Positions 9,057 to 18,786 are shown, counted from the stretch's first letter. The stretch: DNA of 64,000 nt from Burkholderia diffusa (GCF_902499115.1 NZ_CABVPN010000027.1:53639-117638), one strand, 5' to 3'. The notes: generated by a model from the sequence alone, not told the origin. A program made the numbers and translations.

Positions 9057-10160
9057 TCACGCGGCGACTGCCTGCCGCTGCGCCTCGAGTTCGCGCACGA
9101 GCGGCAGCACGCGCTGGCCGAAGTACTCGACTTCCTCGATGAAATGCAGGAACCCGGCGAGCACGAGATCGACGCCGATCGCCTTCAGCGCGACGATCCG
9201 CTCGGCGATCTGTTGCGGCGTGCCGATCAGGTTCGTGCGGAAACCGTCGTTGTACTGCACGAGATCCTCGAACGTGGATTTCGCCCAGTTGCCCTCGCCT
9301 TCCGGTGACGCCTTGCCGGCCTCCTTCGCCGCATCGCCAAACGCATGCACGGCCTCGACGTGTGCGTGCCGGACGATGTCGTCGAGCACGGCGCGCGCCT
9401 CTTCCTCGGTGTCGCGCGCGATCACGAACGCGTTGACGCCGATCCGCACGCGGTGGTTGTTCGCGGCCGCCTTCGCGCGGATGTCGTCGATCTGCGCCTT
9501 CAGGTTCTCCGGCGTATTGCCGTTCGTGAAATACCAGTCCGACACGCTGGCCGCGTTGTCGCGCGCCGCACGCGAACTGCCGCCCTGGAAGATCTCCGGG
9601 TGCGGTTTCTGCACGGGCTTCGGGCTCAGCGTGTAATCGTTGAAGCGGTAGAAGTCGCCCTTGAACGTGAAATTGTCCTGCGTCCAGATGCCCTTCAGCG
9701 CCTGAATGAACTCCTTCGAGCGCCGATAGCGTTCGTCGTGTTCGAGCCACGGCTCGCCGATCGCGGTGAATTCACCCTTGAACCAGCCGCTGACGACGTT
9801 GATCGCGATACGTCCATTCGAAATGTGGTCGATCGTCGCGAGCTGCTTTGCGACCACGGCCGGATGCCACGGCCCCGGCAAGATCGCGGCGAGCACCTTC
9901 AGTTTGGTGGTCGCGTGCAGCAGCGCCTGGCTGAACGAGACCGACTCGTGCTGGTGTTCGGCGCCATAGCCGGCCGTGAAGCGGATCTGGCTCAACGCGT
10001 AGTCGAATCCGGCCGCTTCAGCCGTGCGCGCGAGCTTCTGGTTGTATTCGAGGCTCCAGTCGGTACGCTGCTCGATCGTGCTGACGACGAGTCCGCCGCT
10101 GACGTTCGGCACCCAGTACGCGAATTTGACGCCGTCGGCCGGAGATTTGTGAATGCTCAT
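9057..10160 (-). CDS. sfnG: FMNH2-dependent dimethyl sulfone monooxygenase SfnG
   Basis: A 367-residue bacterial-luciferase-fold (LLM class) monooxygenase close to Pseudomonas SfnG (about 363 aa). Characteristic stretches are KFAYWVPNVSGGLVVSTIEQ, ILPGPWHPAVVAKQLATIDH and NVVSGWFKGEF. SfnG splits dimethyl sulfone to methanesulfinate using O2 and reduced FMN from a partner reductase; the product feeds the Msu/Ssu desulfonation route in the cytoplasm. The gene follows an FMN-reductase remnant by 36 bp, precedes sfnB, and sits behind a sigma-54 promoter facing sfnR. All of this matches the known sulfur-starvation regulon. Confidence 0.93.
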   Translation of the reverse strand: MSIHKSPADGVKFAYWVPNVSGGLVVSTIEQRTDWSLEYNQKLARTAEAAGFDYALSQIRFTAGYGAEHQHESVSFSQALLHATTKLKVLAAILPGPWHPAVVAKQLATIDHISNGRIAINVVSGWFKGEFTAIGEPWLEHDERYRRSKEFIQALKGIWTQDNFTFKGDFYRFNDYTLSPKPVQKPHPEIFQGGSSRAARDNAASVSDWYFTNGNTPENLKAQIDDIRAKAAANNHRVRIGVNAFVIARDTEEEARAVLDDIVRHAHVEAVHAFGDAAKEAGKASPEGEGNWAKSTFEDLVQYNDGFRTNLIGTPQQIAERIVALKAIGVDLVLAGFLHFIEEVEYFGQRVLPLVRELEAQRQAVAA

Positions 10161-10196
10161 GAGAGGTCCTGATCGAAGGGTGAAACGAAAGACGGG

Positions 10197-10400
10197 CTAT
10201 GCGGCCGCGGCGGCAAGCGTTCTCGGACACAGTTGCGGCGCCGCACGCTCCATCGCGAGCGCGATGCGTACGCGCAGTGCGGGGTTCGCGAATTCGTAGT
10301 GGTCGAAATCGCTTTCGGCTACATACAGGCCGATCGGCAGCGTGCGTGACGGACGTTGCAGGCCGCCCGACAGGGCGACCACGTCGAGGGTGTTGCTCAT
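10197..10400 (-). pseudogene. Internally deleted MsuE/SfnE-type FMN reductase (67-residue remnant)
   Basis: The 67-residue frame starts with the N-terminus of an NAD(P)H-dependent FMN reductase (VVALSGGLQRPSRT) and jumps straight to what looks like the family's C-terminus (LPIGLYVAESDFDHYEFANP). The family is about 185-190 aa, so roughly 120 residues of the flavin-binding core are gone while the reading frame is kept. From memory of MsuE-like sequences, Arg-Thr-Leu occurs at both flanks, so deletion between short repeats would explain the joint. An intact copy would supply FMNH2 to SfnG. The remnant is still the first frame behind the sigma-54 promoter, and its start (ATG at 10398-10400) is preceded by no strong SD. 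Confidence 0.75.
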
Positions 10401-10456
10401 GCCATGCGTTCCCGTTGTCGAGCCGCGCGTTGCCGCGCCGATACGGTGTGGGGTTC

Positions 10457-10471
10457 GCAAGGAGCGTGCCA
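10457..10471 (-). promoter_or_regulatory. Sigma-54 (-24/-12) promoter of the sfn operon
   Basis: On the minus strand the bases read TGGCACGCTCCTTGC, an essentially perfect match to the RpoN consensus TGGCAC-N5-TTGC, with the invariant GG and GC correctly spaced. Transcription would start about 12 bp beyond the GC, near 10445. That is about 45 bp before the first start codon (10400) of the leftward remnant-sfnG-sfnB-permease operon. The divergent sfnR gene encodes a sigma-54 activator, the obvious partner. Confidence 0.88.
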
Positions 10472-10511
10472 TTCTCGACGGATGCGCGATCGTAGAGATC
10501 ATCTGCATCAC

Positions 10512-10858
10512 GAAGTTTTATTCAATCGCCCATCGGGTAAGGCTTACGCGGACAAATAGCCAGCCATGGAAAGCGTTTCACCAATCGCATCGCATCGATA
10601 TTCCACAGCGCGATGAACCGACGGAAACAGCGTTGCTGATGCGCTGCTGCTCAATCAGCAGTTTCGCGCCCTCCGTTCGTCGGATCGCTGCGATCGGACA
10701 CCGTTTCATCCTGCACAGCAATCCGGCTTTCGTTATCAGAAATCGATGTTTCCCGTCCGGCCCAAAACACTGAACACTCTGATGACCAGGCAGCAACCGG
10801 ACCGCGGCGCCAGTCGACGCTGGTTCAAACCGTTCGATCGACTCACGCCTTCATCGCC
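10512..10858. other. sfn/sfnR intergenic region with possible activator sites
   Basis: No convincing gene. This 347-bp spacer lies upstream of the sigma-54 promoter and of sfnR, where enhancer sites for SfnR would be expected. Two GAAA/TTTC dyads are visible: GAAAGCGTTTC at 10569-10579 and GAAA-N6-TTTC at 10739-10752. There is also GCTGAT/ATCAGC symmetry around 10640-10665. These are candidates only; I do not know the SfnR site well enough to assign it. Confidence 0.35.
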
Positions 10859-11983
<1,125 letters not shown>

Positions 11984-12148
11984 GCGCGATCGCGCGGCTG
12001 CATGCGGTGCCGCGAGTCAGCAATGCGGGCGGCGGACGCTTCGGCACGTCGCAATTCATCGCCGGCATGAGCTGGCGAAGCCGATGCGCGACTCGCCTCC
12101 GCAACGGCGAGCAGCGCGTGGTCCAGCCGCTCGCCGTGCGGTACGCCA

Positions 12149-13345
12149 CTATTTCCCGACGCCGCCCGTCACGCCGCCGAGCAACGATGTAACGGGGGCG
12201 AGCGGATTCGCCGAGGAACCCGCTCCGCCCGCCGCGCCACCGAGCGTGCCGGTGACCGTCGACACGAGATTCGTCACCGGCGCCAGCGGGCTCGCCGCGC
12301 CGGCACCGTTCGTGCCGCCGAGCGCACCGGTCAGCGACCCGAGCGGCGTCGAGCCGAGCCCCGACAGCAAGCCGCCGAGCGGGCCGGACGGGCTCGAACC
12401 GTTCGACGGGCCGTTCTGCACGGTGGCGACGGAAGCGCCCGCAAGACTCACGATCAGCCCGGGAATCGGCGCGACGCCGTTCGGACCGTTGTAGTTCACG
12501 AGTCCACCCGCGTTCGTGACGGTATTGCCGATCGCGCCGACGAGCGCCCCCACCGAGCCGACGGCTGGCTGTGACGAAACGGATCCCATCCGCGAGCCCG
12601 TCGTCGCCAGCGCGCTGCCGACCTGCCCAAGCAAGCCCGCCACCGGCTGCCCGAGGCTCGTGGTCGCGCCAATCTGTTGCGTCGCCTGACCGGCCGTGAT
12701 GACCAGCGGTGTGACGGCCGAACTGAGCGGCTGCGTGACCTGCTGCACGGCACCCGATGCCAGCGTCGCGCCGACCGTGTTCCCCGCCGCGCCGAGTCCG
12801 CCGGCCACGGTGTCGAGCACTGCGCCGACGGGTGTCGTCACCGGCGCGAGCGGCGCCAGCGGCCCCGAGCCGAGCGCGCGGACGGTCTGCGCGAGGCCCG
12901 CAACCGGATTCGCCGTTGCGCCGACGACGTCGCCGAGGCCGGCGACCGTCGTACCGACCGGGTTGGGCGTCGAACCGATCTTACCGAGCCCGTCGCTGAG
13001 CGCATCGGCCGCGGCGCGCGAAATCGTGCTGACGCTCGAGATCGTGTCGCCTGCGCTGCGCGTCACGGTATTCCCGAGTACCGGTAACGACATCGCGCTG
13101 ACGGTCGAGCCGACGCCGGCCGCGAGCGCGCCCGCAGTACTCACGACGCCGCGCGTGCCGGGGGCGCCGCTGGTGCCCCAACCGCCGTCGGGGGTGTTGC
13201 TGCCGGGTGTATTGCCGCCGATGGTTGCGCCGCCGGTGCTCGCGGCCGCGCTCGACGGCGCGGCGACGTCGGTGCCGCCACAGGCGGCCAGCATGCCGGC
13301 GGCGGCGAGCAACGCCGCGGACGTGACAATGCGGGTTCGATACAT
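12149..13345 (-). CDS. Val/Gly-rich low-complexity lipoprotein
   Basis: A 398-residue predicted lipoprotein. The signal peptide ends in the lipobox LAAC (Cys22), starting from the ATG at 13343-13345 behind GAGGAGACC. The rest is low in complexity: Gly, Val, Ala, Ser, Thr and Pro dominate, with recurring PLAPVT modules (for example PLAPVTTPVG, PLAPVTNLVS, PLAPVTSLLG) and GLG/GNTV repeats, and almost no aromatic or charged residues. Burkholderia genomes carry such proteins, often labelled collagen-like, though a strict Gly-X-Y pattern is not obvious here. It probably sits in the outer membrane facing the periplasm or surface. Function is unknown. Confidence 0.85.
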   Translation of the reverse strand: MYRTRIVTSAALLAAAGMLAACGGTDVAAPSSAAASTGGATIGGNTPGSNTPDGGWGTSGAPGTRGVVSTAGALAAGVGSTVSAMSLPVLGNTVTRSAGDTISSVSTISRAAADALSDGLGKIGSTPNPVGTTVAGLGDVVGATANPVAGLAQTVRALGSGPLAPLAPVTTPVGAVLDTVAGGLGAAGNTVGATLASGAVQQVTQPLSSAVTPLVITAGQATQQIGATTSLGQPVAGLLGQVGSALATTGSRMGSVSSQPAVGSVGALVGAIGNTVTNAGGLVNYNGPNGVAPIPGLIVSLAGASVATVQNGPSNGSSPSGPLGGLLSGLGSTPLGSLTGALGGTNGAGAASPLAPVTNLVSTVTGTLGGAAGGAGSSANPLAPVTSLLGGVTGGVGK

Positions 13346-13681
13346 GATGGTCTCCTCGCGGTCCGGGCGATGGAATGTTCGATTGAGGACCGGAGGAGAA
13401 ACAGCATTTTCCATGCCATTGGCGCCAATCGAACGGGCCGTCCCGCCGCCACGCCAGCATCCGCGCGCCCGTGCAAGCGCCTGCCCGCGATCACGATCGA
13501 TACATTTCTGGCCCATGAGCGGCTCTGTTTTCGTTACATTCGTGCTACGAATGCTTCGATGTTACGTAACGCCGGCCGCGGCACGCCGCATTCGGCGCGG
13601 CGCCTACCATTCACAGTACGAAAACCGACGGCACCGCATGCGTGCCGCCGGGCCTCGGCCCACCGTCAGGAACCCGTTGCC
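13346..13681. promoter_or_regulatory. Divergent promoter region of the lipoprotein and DhaKL genes with dyads
   Basis: No gene is seen. Between the divergent starts are a perfect 7-bp inverted repeat CATTCGT-gct-ACGAATG (13537-13553) and the 10-bp palindrome GTTACGTAAC (13561-13570), only 7 bp apart. They lie about 110-145 bp upstream of the kinase start and look like regulator binding sites. No regulator gene is adjacent, so the binding protein is unknown. Confidence 0.4.
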
Positions 13682-15391
13682 ATGAAAAAGCTCGTGAACC
13701 ACCCGTCCGCTGTCGTGCGCGAAATGCTCGAAGGCATCGCGCGGCAATCGCCGCATGTCGCGATCCTCGGCGACGAGCAAGTGCTCGTGCGCCAGCCGCT
13801 GCCCGAGCCGTCGCAGCGCCCCGTCGCGATCGTGTCAGGCGGCGGTAGCGGTCACGAGCCCGCGCACGGCGGCTATGTCGGCGAAGGGATGCTGAGCGCG
13901 GCCGTCTGCGGCGAGGTGTTTACGTCGCCCCCGACCGACGCCGTGCTCGCCGCGATCCGCGCGTGCGCCGGCCCGAACGGCGCGCTGCTCGTCGTGAAGA
14001 ACTACACGGGCGATCGCCTCAATTTCGGGCTGGCCGCCGAACTCGCGCGCGCCGAGGGCATTCCGGTGGAGACCGTGATCGTCGCCGACGACGTGTCGCT
14101 GCGCGGCCGCGTCGAGCGCGGGCAGCGACGCGGAATCGCGGGCACCGTGCTGATCCACAAGCTGGCCGGCGCGGCCGCCGCGCGCGGGTTGCCGCTTGCC
14201 CGCGTCGCGGCAATCGCGCGCGACGCGGCGGCCGAACTCGGCACGATGGGCGTCGCGCTCGACGGCTGCACGATCCCCGGCGCCGACAAGTCGGGATTCA
14301 GCCTCGCCGATCACGAGATCGAACTCGGCCTCGGCATCCACGGCGAGAAAGGCGTCGAACGCACCGCGCCACAGGCGGCCGACGCGTTGGTCGAGACGCT
14401 GCTGTCGAGCATCGTCGCCGACCTCGTGCTCGATCGCGGCGAACGCGTCGCGCTGCTCGTCAACGGTCTCGGCGCGACGCCGGACATGGAACTGGCGATC
14501 GTGCTGCGCGCCGCGTACGACAACCTGAGCCGGCGCGGCATCACCGTCGCGCGGGCATGGGGCGGCACGTTCCTGTCGGCGCTGAACATGCCCGGTTGCT
14601 CGATCTCGCTGCTGCGGCTGAACGACGAACGCGTGGCCCTGCTCGACGCGCTGACGCACGCGCGCGCATGGCCCGGCGGCGGCACCGTCAACGCGCAGAT
14701 CCGGGTGGCCGCGGCTGCCGCGCCCGACCAGCCGCTGCCGCCGCTCGATGCGGCCGGCCACGCGTGGGCGGCGCGGCTGCAGCCGGCGCTGCACGCGATC
14801 GCGCAAGCGTTGATCGACAACGAAGCCACGCTGACGGAACTCGACACGGCCGCCGGCGACGGCGATCTCGGCGCGAGCATGCATCGCGCCGCGCAGGCGA
14901 TCCTCGCGTTGCCGGAAGCCGCATACGGCACGCCGGCCGGCACGCTCGCGGCGCTGGGCACCGCGTTGCGCCGCGCGATCGCGGGCAGTTCGGGGCCGTT
15001 CTATGCGACCGCGCTGCTGCGCGCGTCGCGGCGGCTCGCCGATGCCGCGGATACCGCCGCACCGTCGGCACGCGACTGGGCTGCGGCATTGCGCAGCGCG
15101 GTGGATGCGATCTCCGAACTGGGCGGCGCACGTGCCGGCGATCGGACGATGCTCGATGCGCTGGTGCCTGCCGCCGATGCGTTCGATCGCGCGCTCGATC
15201 ATGATCGCGACCCAGCTGGCGCATTGGCGCAAGCCATCGAGGCGGCGGAACACGGCGCGCAACGAACGGCCGGCATGACGCCGCGCGCGGGGCGTGCGAG
15301 CTATCTCGGCGAACGCGCGATCGGCACGCCGGATGGCGGCGCGGTGGCGGTCGCATGCTGGCTGCGCGCGTTGTTGCCGCACGTGCGCTAA
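13682..15391 (+). CDS. DhaKL-type dihydroxyacetone-family kinase (ATP-dependent)
   Basis: A 569-residue two-domain kinase. The DhaK domain carries SGGGSGHEPAH (about 52-62) and the substrate-binding histidine in GLGIHGE (His220). The C-terminal DhaL domain has the metal/ATP motif with acidic residues in DTAAGDGDLG (Asp388, Asp393, Asp395). Fusion of both domains in one chain is typical of ATP-dependent kinases of dihydroxyacetone or related ketoses and tetroses such as erythrulose, as opposed to the PTS-fed DhaK/L/M type. No sugar transporter or dehydrogenase is adjacent, so the actual substrate is open. Confidence 0.9.
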   Translation: MKKLVNHPSAVVREMLEGIARQSPHVAILGDEQVLVRQPLPEPSQRPVAIVSGGGSGHEPAHGGYVGEGMLSAAVCGEVFTSPPTDAVLAAIRACAGPNGALLVVKNYTGDRLNFGLAAELARAEGIPVETVIVADDVSLRGRVERGQRRGIAGTVLIHKLAGAAAARGLPLARVAAIARDAAAELGTMGVALDGCTIPGADKSGFSLADHEIELGLGIHGEKGVERTAPQAADALVETLLSSIVADLVLDRGERVALLVNGLGATPDMELAIVLRAAYDNLSRRGITVARAWGGTFLSALNMPGCSISLLRLNDERVALLDALTHARAWPGGGTVNAQIRVAAAAAPDQPLPPLDAAGHAWAARLQPALHAIAQALIDNEATLTELDTAAGDGDLGASMHRAAQAILALPEAAYGTPAGTLAALGTALRRAIAGSSGPFYATALLRASRRLADAADTAAPSARDWAAALRSAVDAISELGGARAGDRTMLDALVPAADAFDRALDHDRDPAGALAQAIEAAEHGAQRTAGMTPRAGRASYLGERAIGTPDGGAVAVACWLRALLPHVR

Positions 15392-15867
15392 ACAGCGGTC
15401 GAGGGCTGCGCGAGCCAACGCGCGCAGGCCCTCGTCCGAGATATACACACGAGCCGCTTGTATTTCGACTCGATGCCGTGCACCGTGCCGATCGTGTCGT
15501 GCCAGCGCGCCGATACCTCGGTCCGTCCCATCTCGATGTCTCCGTCGTTGCTTCCACATGGTCGCTCAGAAAGAGTGCAATCGTGTGCGGAACCGGGACG
15601 GTGCGGCGCGCGTGGCGCGATCCGGTTGGTTGGCGTGGCCGGTGCGCGGTCATCCAGGATCGCATCGGGCTTACAACGTCCCTACAACCCTGAGCTGACC
15701 GCCAACCCCCACGTGCGATCGCCGCGTTCGAGCCGGATTGCAGGCGATGCATAAGAATCCGCCGCACGCTTGCAATCTGACAACTTGACCATCCCCGGAT
15801 CGACCGCCTAAATTGCTCGTTGCAGATCGGCGCCCCGGCGTGCGGCATGACATGCGGATGACACAAC
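15392..15867. other. Spacer between DhaKL kinase and the marR operator; no convincing gene
   Basis: I see no supported gene here. A 47-codon leftward frame (15388-15531) with reasonable codon use overlaps the kinase stop and may be a decayed coding remnant, but it matches nothing I know. The right end becomes less GC-rich towards the marR operator at 15868. Confidence 0.35.
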
Positions 15868-15883
15868 CGATAGTTTGCTATCG
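15868..15883. promoter_or_regulatory. Candidate MarR operator upstream of the efflux operon
   Basis: CGATAG-TTTG-CTATCG is a perfect 6-bp inverted repeat with a 4-bp spacer. Its end is 28 bp before the marR start codon. The size and symmetry fit a MarR-dimer site, and the position fits autorepression of the marR-FUSC-DUF1656-HlyD-NodT operon. It is a prediction from symmetry. Confidence 0.55.
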
Positions 15884-15910
15884 AATGTTTTTGCCCCTAT
15901 CATCTCGCCC

Positions 15911-16390
15911 ATGACCAACCTGCACGACCTCCGCCTCGCCGTCAGCAGCCTGCTGGTGCTCACCGCGCGCAAATGGCGCCGCACGAGCGACACCGTGTTG
16001 ACTGCGTACAACGTGTCCGAAGCGTGCGCGACGCCGTTGCTGATTGCCGGCCGCCTCGGCGAAGGCGTGCGTCAGGGCACGCTCGCCGAACACGTCGGCA
16101 TCGAGGGGCCGTCGCTCGTGCGCCTGCTCGACCAGCTGTGCGCGGCCGGCCTCGCTCGCCGCGACGAGGATCCGCACGACCGCCGCGCGAAGACGATCTC
16201 GCTGACGGCCGCCGGCCGCGCGGTCACCGCGAAGATGGAGGAAGACCTGCGCATGCTGCGCGCCCAGGTGCTGAAGGGTGTCACGCGTGCCGATCTCGAA
16301 GCGACGCTGCGCGTGCTGAATGCGTTCAACGCGGCCGATGCGCAGCATCCGGCATCGCGTCCGTCTCATCCCGCCGATTCCGCGTCATGA
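15911..16390 (+). CDS. MarR-family regulator of the FUSC efflux operon
   Basis: A 159-residue MarR-type winged-helix protein. The wing motif DEDPHDRRAKTISLTAAGR and the preceding helix with GTLAEHVGIEGPSLVRLLDQ are clear. MarR proteins repress efflux genes until an aromatic ligand binds. The stop overlaps the FUSC start (ATGA at 16387-16390), so it heads the operon and is probably translationally coupled to it. The ATG at 15911 was chosen over an upstream in-frame start at 15875 because the operator dyad lies across that upstream start. Confidence 0.9.
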   Translation: MTNLHDLRLAVSSLLVLTARKWRRTSDTVLTAYNVSEACATPLLIAGRLGEGVRQGTLAEHVGIEGPSLVRLLDQLCAAGLARRDEDPHDRRAKTISLTAAGRAVTAKMEEDLRMLRAQVLKGVTRADLEATLRVLNAFNAADAQHPASRPSHPADSAS

Positions 16391-18537
16391 CCTATCCGAG
16401 CCTTCGCGACTGGCTGTTCTCGGGCAAGACGTTCGCCGCGTCGATGCTGGCGTTGTACCTCGGCCTGTATTTCCAGCTGCCGCGCCCTTACTGGGCAATG
16501 GCGAGCGTCTACATCGTGTCGAACCCGTTCGTCGGCGCCACGCGCTCGAAGGCGCTGTATCGCGCGCTCGGCACCGCGCTCGGCGCGGCCGCCGCGATCC
16601 TGTTCGTGCCGCCGTTCGTCGAGACGCCGTTCCTGTTCAGCATCATCGTCGCGACCTGGTGCGGCACGCTGCTCTACCTGGCGATCTCCGACCGCACCGC
16701 GCGCAGCTACGTGTTCATGCTCGCCGGCTATACGATGCCGCTGGTCGCGCTGCCGACGGTGACCGATCCGTCGACGATCTTCGACGTCGCGATCGCGCGG
16801 ACCGAGGAAATCGTGCTCGGCATCGTGTGCGCGAGCGTGGTCGGCAGCGCCGTGTTCCCGAACCGGCTCGCGCCCGCGCTGATCGAGCGCACCGACGCAT
16901 GGTTCAAGGACGCCGCGTTCTACGGCCGGGAGACGCTGTCGGGGCACATCGCGGGCAAGGCGCTGTCGGCATGCCGGCAACGCCTTGCCGCGACCATCAC
17001 CGGCCTCGAATTCCTCTTGAGCCAGCTGAGCTACGACCATGCGCACCCGCGCGTGCTCGCTCGTGCGCAGGCGCTCGCGGGCCGCATGCAGCTGTTCCTG
17101 CCGCTGATGTCCTCGCTCGCCGATCCGCTGATCGCGCTGATGCGCGACCTGCACGTGCGACCGCCAGCACTCGACGCGCTGCTCGCCGACGCGGCAAAGT
17201 GGTTCGACGCGCCGTTGCCGGCCGTGAAGGCCGGCACCGACGGCGATGTGGCCCACGATCCGGTCGCGGACAATCTGCGCGAGCGCATCGCGTCGCTGCA
17301 GCCGTCCGACAGCGCGCTCGCGAGCTGGGACGGTGCGCTGCTGTCGAACGCGCTGTGGCGGCTACATCAGGTCATCGACATCTGGCAGGACTGCCGCTCG
17401 CTGCGCGCGCTGATCGCGAATGAGTCGGGCGTCTGGCAGCCGCGTTACCGACACTGGCGGCTCGGCGGCACCGAGCGCTTCTTCGATCGCGGGATGATGC
17501 TGTTCTCGACGCTCACCGTCGTGCTCGCGATCGTGTTCGCATGCTCGCTTTGGATCTCGTCAGGCTGGCACGACGGTGCCGCGGCCGTCACGCTCGTGGC
17601 CGTGTCGTGCAGCTTCTTCGCCGCGCTCGACGAACCCGCGCCGCTGGTGTTCAAGTTCTTTCTGTCGACGGCCGCGAGCGTCGTGTTCGCCGGGTTGTAC
17701 CTGTTCGTCGTGCTGCCGCACGTGCACGACTTCCCGATGCTCGTGCTGATGTTCGCGGGGCCGTTCATCCTGATCGGCACGCTGCTGCCGCGCCCGCAGT
17801 TCAACATGGTGACGATGCTCGTCGCGGTGAACACCGCCACCTTCATCAGCATCCAGAGCGCGTACGATGCCGATTTCTTCGTGTTCCTGAACAGCAACCT
17901 CGCGGGCGTCGCCGGGCTGCTGTTCGCGTACGTGTGGACGCGCGCGACCCGTCCGTTCGGCGCGGAACTCGCGGTGCGGCGCCTGCTGCGTTCGGGCTGG
18001 GAAGACGTCGCGCGCTCCGCGTCGACGCAGCCGCTCGACGACCAGCGCAACCACGCATCGCGCATGCTCGATCGCGTCACGCAGCTGCTGCCGCGCCTCG
18101 GTGCGTCGGACGACCACCGCCATCCGTCGATCGAGAGCTTCCGCGACCTGCGCATCGCGCTGAACGCGCTCGACCTGCGCCGCTCGCGCCGCAAGCTGAC
18201 AGGCGACGTGCCCGACGCGATCGACCGCGTGCTGGCCGGCGTCACCGATCACTACGCGCGCTGCGCGGCCGCGAATGCGCGACAGCCTGCACCGCCGGCG
18301 TTGCTCGGATTGATCGACGACGCGCTGCAGCGCGTGGCCGGCCGCAACCTGCCCGGCACGTCGGCCGCATCGGCGGGCGACGGCACGACGCACGACGCTC
18401 CCGCGGCGGCGCCCACGCCCGCGACACACCGCCGGCTGCGCGATACGCTTCACGCGCTCGTCGGCTTGCGCCTGTCGCTGTACCCCGCCGCGTCCGCGCA
18501 GCCGCCGCATGCCGCAACGGACGGAGCGCGCGCATGA
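16387..18537 (+). CDS. FUSC-family inner-membrane exporter (fusaric/aromatic acid resistance type)
   Basis: A 716-residue FUSC protein (FusC/AaeB-like). It has two blocks of hydrophobic segments, residues about 15-160 and 365-520, each followed by a long cytoplasmic region; the opening includes LYFQLPRPYWAMASVYIVSN. Such proteins pump aromatic carboxylates such as fusaric acid or p-hydroxybenzoate together with a HlyD-type adaptor and an outer-membrane factor. All of these follow in the same operon (DUF1656, HlyD, NodT). The substrate is inferred from family only. Confidence 0.92.
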   Translation: MTYPSLRDWLFSGKTFAASMLALYLGLYFQLPRPYWAMASVYIVSNPFVGATRSKALYRALGTALGAAAAILFVPPFVETPFLFSIIVATWCGTLLYLAISDRTARSYVFMLAGYTMPLVALPTVTDPSTIFDVAIARTEEIVLGIVCASVVGSAVFPNRLAPALIERTDAWFKDAAFYGRETLSGHIAGKALSACRQRLAATITGLEFLLSQLSYDHAHPRVLARAQALAGRMQLFLPLMSSLADPLIALMRDLHVRPPALDALLADAAKWFDAPLPAVKAGTDGDVAHDPVADNLRERIASLQPSDSALASWDGALLSNALWRLHQVIDIWQDCRSLRALIANESGVWQPRYRHWRLGGTERFFDRGMMLFSTLTVVLAIVFACSLWISSGWHDGAAAVTLVAVSCSFFAALDEPAPLVFKFFLSTAASVVFAGLYLFVVLPHVHDFPMLVLMFAGPFILIGTLLPRPQFNMVTMLVAVNTATFISIQSAYDADFFVFLNSNLAGVAGLLFAYVWTRATRPFGAELAVRRLLRSGWEDVARSASTQPLDDQRNHASRMLDRVTQLLPRLGASDDHRHPSIESFRDLRIALNALDLRRSRRKLTGDVPDAIDRVLAGVTDHYARCAAANARQPAPPALLGLIDDALQRVAGRNLPGTSAASAGDGTTHDAPAAAPTPATHRRLRDTLHALVGLRLSLYPAASAQPPHAATDGARA

Positions 18538-18571
18538 TCCCGCTTTCCAACCTGTCTTTCCGACCGCGACC

Positions 18572-18784
18572 ATGATCGGCGAAATCGACATCTTCGGCGT
18601 ATTCGTGCCGGCTCCGCTCGTGCTGATGCTGATTGCCTATCTGATCAACATCGTCGTGCGCGCGCTGCTCGAACGCGTCGGCTTTTACCGCCTCGTCTGG
18701 CACCGTTCGATCTTCGACCTCGGCATCTACGTGTTCGTGCTTGCCGCGGTCGTCATCGTGTCTCACCATCTCGTGGCTAGCTAA
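18572..18784 (+). CDS. DUF1656 small membrane protein of the efflux operon
   Basis: A 70-residue protein with two hydrophobic segments (about residues 8-30 and 46-66). The opening MIGEIDIFGVFVPAPLVLML is typical of DUF1656 (AaeX-like) proteins. It sits between FUSC and HlyD, 34 bp after the FUSC stop and 2 bp before the HlyD start, the standard position in aae/fus operons. It is presumed to be a small accessory subunit of the pump; its mechanism is unknown. Confidence 0.88.
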   Translation: MIGEIDIFGVFVPAPLVLMLIAYLINIVVRALLERVGFYRLVWHRSIFDLGIYVFVLAAVVIVSHHLVAS

Positions 18785-18786
18785 CC

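Noticed and set aside
15388..15531. A 47-codon leftward frame overlapping the kinase stop
   Set aside because: Codon use is reasonable, and a nearby frame looks coding-like at its end, but the product matches nothing I know and there is no ribosome site. It is too weak to call a gene or pseudogene.
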